Source of the DNA: Clostridium sp. OM02-18AC
GTDB taxonomy: Bacteria > Bacillota > Clostridia > Lachnospirales > Lachnospiraceae
DNA: 43,479 nucleotides
Assembly: GCF_003481825.1 (NCBI RefSeq)
Contig: NZ_QULW01000016.1
Coordinates: 56,529 to 100,007 of the forward strand
Direction: 5' to 3'
Both the position numbers and the translations under genes were made by a program. Positions 40,794 through 43,479 of the stretch are shown here, piece by piece; the stretch's first letter is position 1; each line of letters begins with the position of its first letter. The notes under the pieces are model-generated. The model did not search any database, was not told where the DNA came from, and saw only the letters and a list, made by a program, of their open reading frames with translations.

Positions 40794-41969
40794 ATGAAGA
40801 TTACAGATTTTAAGGTATTACGCGCCAATCGCGCTGTTTATTGCAAAATATATACCGATGAAGGAATTACGGGACTTGGTGAGAGCGGCGCATGGGGATT
40901 CCTGGAAGCTTCTGCTCAGGCAATGAGCATCATGTCGGAGTATTTAATTGGAAAGGATCCACTGGATATTGAGCATCATTGGCAGTATCTTTATCGTTTT
41001 TCTCATTTCCGCGGCGCAGCGGTCATGAGAGCCATGTCTGCCATTGATATTGCCCTTTATGATATTGCGGGAAAATATTTTAACGTACCGGTTTATCGCC
41101 TGTTAGGCGGAAAATGCCGGGACAAGGTACGCGTCTATAACCATACGGCAGGACGCACCGAAGAAGAACTGATTGCTAACGTGATTAAGAGTGTGGAGCA
41201 GGGATATACGGCTTTAGGTCACCTGAATCCGTACCTGGATGAGCCGAGAACGGAGCCATTCAAAGATGGAAATGCCGCTCTGTTATATAAGGCAGAGCAT
41301 CGTATCGCAAAGGTACGGGAGGCTGTTGGCGAAGAGGTGGATCTTTGCTTAGAACTGCATCGCCGCCTGGAGCCGGGACTTGCGGTTCAGCTGTCAGCAA
41401 GGCTGGAACCTTATAACCCGATGTTCTTAGAAGATCCGATCCGACCGGATAATTTTGATGAGATGGGACATGTCGCAGCACAATGCCGCATCCCAATTGC
41501 AACGGGGGAACGGATCAACACATATCATGAATTTGAAATGCTTTTAGAGCGTAATGCCTGCAGCTATGTGCGCGCGTCTCTTGGAGTGTGTGGTGGATTT
41601 ACAGGAGCAAAGAAAATTGCAGCCATTGCCGAAGCGCATCATAAAAGCCTTGTGCCTCACAACCCTTGCAGCCCGGTCATGACGAACGCAGTATTACAGT
41701 TTGTGGCAGCAACGGATAATATTGCTATTACGGAGTATCCGAATCCGTTTGCCGCTTCTACGGCAGATCACCTGACTGGCAGTGGTGTGAAACTTCGCCA
41801 GTGTGACATGGTGGATCATATTCCGGAATTCAGGGATGGTTACCTTCCAGTTCCGGAAGAACCTGGCATCGGTATTGATGTCATTCCGGATCTGGAAGAA
41901 AAATTTCCGTTCCGTCCGCATAAGGTCATGACCCGTCTGAATTGTGACGGATCTATCTGCGACCAGTAA
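40794..41969 (+). CDS. Second enolase-superfamily protein, dehydratase-like with altered active site
   Basis: A 391-residue protein of the mannonate/galactonate dehydratase-like branch. The fold motifs are there: SAIDIALYDIAGKYFNVPVY, FLEDPIRPDN (E213), IATGERINTYHEF (E239) and the late His in SLVPHNPCSP (H289). Two positions differ. The first metal ligand, normally Asp in IDFHGR, is Glu187 in LELHRR. The segment that usually carries the His-partner Asp (QPDLSHAGG) reads VRASLGVCGG. A Lys-x-Lys pair is absent, so the base is probably H189. I start at ATG 40794 with GAGGTGG at 40782-40788. The start is 10 bases after the first enzyme's stop. A mannonate-type or a new dehydration is possible. 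Confidence 0.85.
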   Translation: MKITDFKVLRANRAVYCKIYTDEGITGLGESGAWGFLEASAQAMSIMSEYLIGKDPLDIEHHWQYLYRFSHFRGAAVMRAMSAIDIALYDIAGKYFNVPVYRLLGGKCRDKVRVYNHTAGRTEEELIANVIKSVEQGYTALGHLNPYLDEPRTEPFKDGNAALLYKAEHRIAKVREAVGEEVDLCLELHRRLEPGLAVQLSARLEPYNPMFLEDPIRPDNFDEMGHVAAQCRIPIATGERINTYHEFEMLLERNACSYVRASLGVCGGFTGAKKIAAIAEAHHKSLVPHNPCSPVMTNAVLQFVAATDNIAITEYPNPFAASTADHLTGSGVKLRQCDMVDHIPEFRDGYLPVPEEPGIGIDVIPDLEEKFPFRPHKVMTRLNCDGSICDQ

Positions 41970-42009
41970 TTTGCTATATGTGTCGCTTTTAAAGAAAGGA
42001 AAAGAAACT

Positions 42010-43329
42010 ATGAGTACACAGCTTATTATCTGCCTGGTGATTTTTGCGTTGACCTGTATTGGCTATATGACGGGTATCTGGAGCCTTGGAACGGTTGCCA
42101 TGACTTCCCTCGTCGCGCTGTCCTTAACAGGATGCCTTGCGCCATCTGAGGCCCTTGCCTATTTTTCCAATAATAATGTGATCATGATTGGTGCCATGAG
42201 CGTCGTGGCAGCAGGATTTAACCGTACAAAATTCTGTAATGATCTTGCGACTGCCATTTCCAGACTGGCAAAGGGAAATCTTTCGAAAGTTTTGCTTATG
42301 TACTGCATCCTCGCAATGCTTCTGTCCCAGATGGTGCAGAGCCCGGTTGTTGTTTTTGGTATTGTTGCTCCGCTCTGCATGGCTTCTGCTGAGAGCCTGG
42401 GAATTTCCAAAACCAGAATTGCTTTACCGCTTGGCATTGTTGCTATTGCGACCTGCTGTACCCTGCCTATTGGTACTGGTGCGACACAGGCAGCAGAATT
42501 GAACGGATATATCATTTCCTACTATGATAAAATCCCGAATTTTGCAGGTACGATGCCGGAGGTGGGTTTCTTTGATCCGATGAAAGCCCGTCTGCCAATG
42601 CTTATTTTCAGCGTCCTTTATTGTGCGTTCATTATGCCTAAGTTTTGTCCGGAGGCTCCATCGGTTGTAACCGAGGAAAGTAGTCAGGAAAAGATTGTAG
42701 CCAGAGATGAACTTCCTGCTTTTGCAGAGGTGGCTGGCATTGTAATCTTCTTTGGTGTTGCCCTTACCTTAATGCTTCAGGCCAATGTGCTTAAAATGCT
42801 TCAGATCTGGCAGATTTGTATGATTGGTGCTGTCCTGATGATTATTTGTGGTGTTTTAAAACCCAAGGAAGCCCTGCAGTCCATTCCTGTCAGTATGCTG
42901 CTTTTGATTGTTGGTGCGCTGGCCATGGCCGGAGCTCTTTCTGCAACTGGTACAGGTGACTTTATCGGTGGTGGTATCGCCAAGATTGTTACGGTTGTAA
43001 ACAATAATTACATTGTAGGTTTGATTTTCTTTGTGGTTCCGTTTATTCTGACACAGTTTATGTCAAACCGCGGCGCAATGTTGATTTTCATTCCAATCGC
43101 CATTGCGACCTGCTACCAGAACGGCGGTGATCCGCGGGGGCTGATCATTCTGATTCAGGCAGGTGCCCTGACTGCGTTTATGACTCCGATGGCGACTGGC
43201 GCAGTTCCTTACATGATGGAATACGGCGGATATGATCAGAAAGATCTTTTAAAGAGCGGATGGCTGTTTGCTGTTCTGGGATGTATTATTTGTGTTGGCT
43301 GGATTATGACCATCATGCCAGTGTTGTAA
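42010..43329 (+). CDS. SLC13/DASS-type sodium:anion transporter
   Basis: A 439-residue membrane protein with about 11-12 helices of the divalent-anion symporter / ArsB-NhaD superfamily (ITS fold). Two re-entrant-like regions, around YFSNNNVIMIGAMSVVAAGF and MSNRGAMLIFIPIAIATCYQ, mark the inverted repeats. Members import citrate, succinate, tartrate or other organic anions with Na+. The ATG at 42010 has AAAGGAAAAG upstream; the open frame starting at 41944 overlaps the dehydratase. It lies 40 bases after that gene, so it probably imports the acid that the two enzymes process. Terminator at 43423. Confidence 0.87.
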   Translation: MSTQLIICLVIFALTCIGYMTGIWSLGTVAMTSLVALSLTGCLAPSEALAYFSNNNVIMIGAMSVVAAGFNRTKFCNDLATAISRLAKGNLSKVLLMYCILAMLLSQMVQSPVVVFGIVAPLCMASAESLGISKTRIALPLGIVAIATCCTLPIGTGATQAAELNGYIISYYDKIPNFAGTMPEVGFFDPMKARLPMLIFSVLYCAFIMPKFCPEAPSVVTEESSQEKIVARDELPAFAEVAGIVIFFGVALTLMLQANVLKMLQIWQICMIGAVLMIICGVLKPKEALQSIPVSMLLLIVGALAMAGALSATGTGDFIGGGIAKIVTVVNNNYIVGLIFFVVPFILTQFMSNRGAMLIFIPIAIATCYQNGGDPRGLIILIQAGALTAFMTPMATGAVPYMMEYGGYDQKDLLKSGWLFAVLGCIICVGWIMTIMPVL

Positions 43330-43422
43330 GAATTCCGTGTTTCAGAAAGAATAAGAGGACTTATTATGGCAGGAAAGGGAAAACTATCTTGTGAAATTAA
43401 TGAAAAAACATTAGAAAAAGAA

Positions 43423-43466
43423 AGGGCGTGTGAAAAAATGAGAAATCATTTTTCACACGCTCTTTT
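43423..43466 (+). terminator. Terminator of the dehydratase-transporter operon
   Basis: AGGGCGTGTGAAAAA (43423-43437) pairs with TTTTTCACACGCTCT (43449-43463), followed by TTT. Confidence 0.85.
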
Positions 43467-43479
43467 AAACTAAAAAATC

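Noticed and set aside
43366..43473. A 35-codon frame after the SLC13 gene (MAGKGKLSCEINEKTLEKER...)
   Set aside because: It runs straight through both arms of the terminator hairpin, its last third is the hairpin itself, and it resembles no family I know.

Overview
The window looks like chromosome from a gut-type Firmicute of the class Clostridia, most likely family Lachnospiraceae. The basis is strong AGGAGG-type ribosome sites, TTG/GTG starts, a bacterial V-type ATPase operon, a T-box leader, a CPGS-repeat ferredoxin and many LysR, YczE and MATE genes with Lachnospiraceae-like sequences. This is family-level recognition from protein sequence, not a database result.

Region 1 (1-7.6 kb) is a graveyard of mobile and broken genes. 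It starts inside a truncated RepA-type replication initiator of an integrative element, followed by intact peptidase E-like and ClbS/DfsB-like genes and an IS256-family transposase remnant. Next come the first 60 codons of an HMG-CoA-lyase-like gene, a remnant of one MATE transporter abutting an intact one, and a zinc-ribbon protein. A frameshifted SNF2 helicase tail is fused to a headless MaoC gene, followed by a complete MaoC-fold gene and a truncated acyl-CoA ligase. The lyase, MaoC and ligase pieces look like relics of one acyl-CoA pathway.

Region 2 (7.6-17.3 kb) holds a YczE-like membrane protein, a hybrid histidine kinase followed by a solute-binding lipoprotein, a cytidylate-kinase-like protein, an unknown three-helix membrane protein, an internally deleted aldo/keto reductase, a LysR regulator, an alanyl-tRNA editing protein and a Crp/Fnr regulator. 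The Crp/Fnr gene is divergent from a ferredoxin with CPGS repeats. Between them lies an 18-bp palindrome placed like a class II activator site.

Region 3 (18.3-25 kb) is housekeeping: trmB, a small Cys-rich ORF, thioredoxin, tRNA-Lys(CTT), a DUF1461 membrane protein, a D,D-carboxypeptidase, a DEDDh exonuclease, and a membrane protein with a DUF4145-like domain and an SH3 domain.

Region 4 (25.2-35.9 kb) is a complete nine-gene V-type ATPase operon (H-C-I-K-F-E-A-B-D) followed by an NlpC/P60 lipoprotein with about four peptidoglycan-binding repeats.

Region 5 (36-43.5 kb) has a CstA-family transporter behind a long leader that reads as a T-box, so uptake is probably tuned to the charging of one tRNA. 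It ends with a LysR regulator divergent from a three-gene operon: two enolase-superfamily acid dehydratase/racemase-like enzymes and an SLC13-type anion transporter. This is a candidate uncharacterised organic-acid or sugar-acid utilisation system. It, the T-box/cstA unit and the Crp/Fnr-CPGS ferredoxin unit are the most interesting parts of the window.
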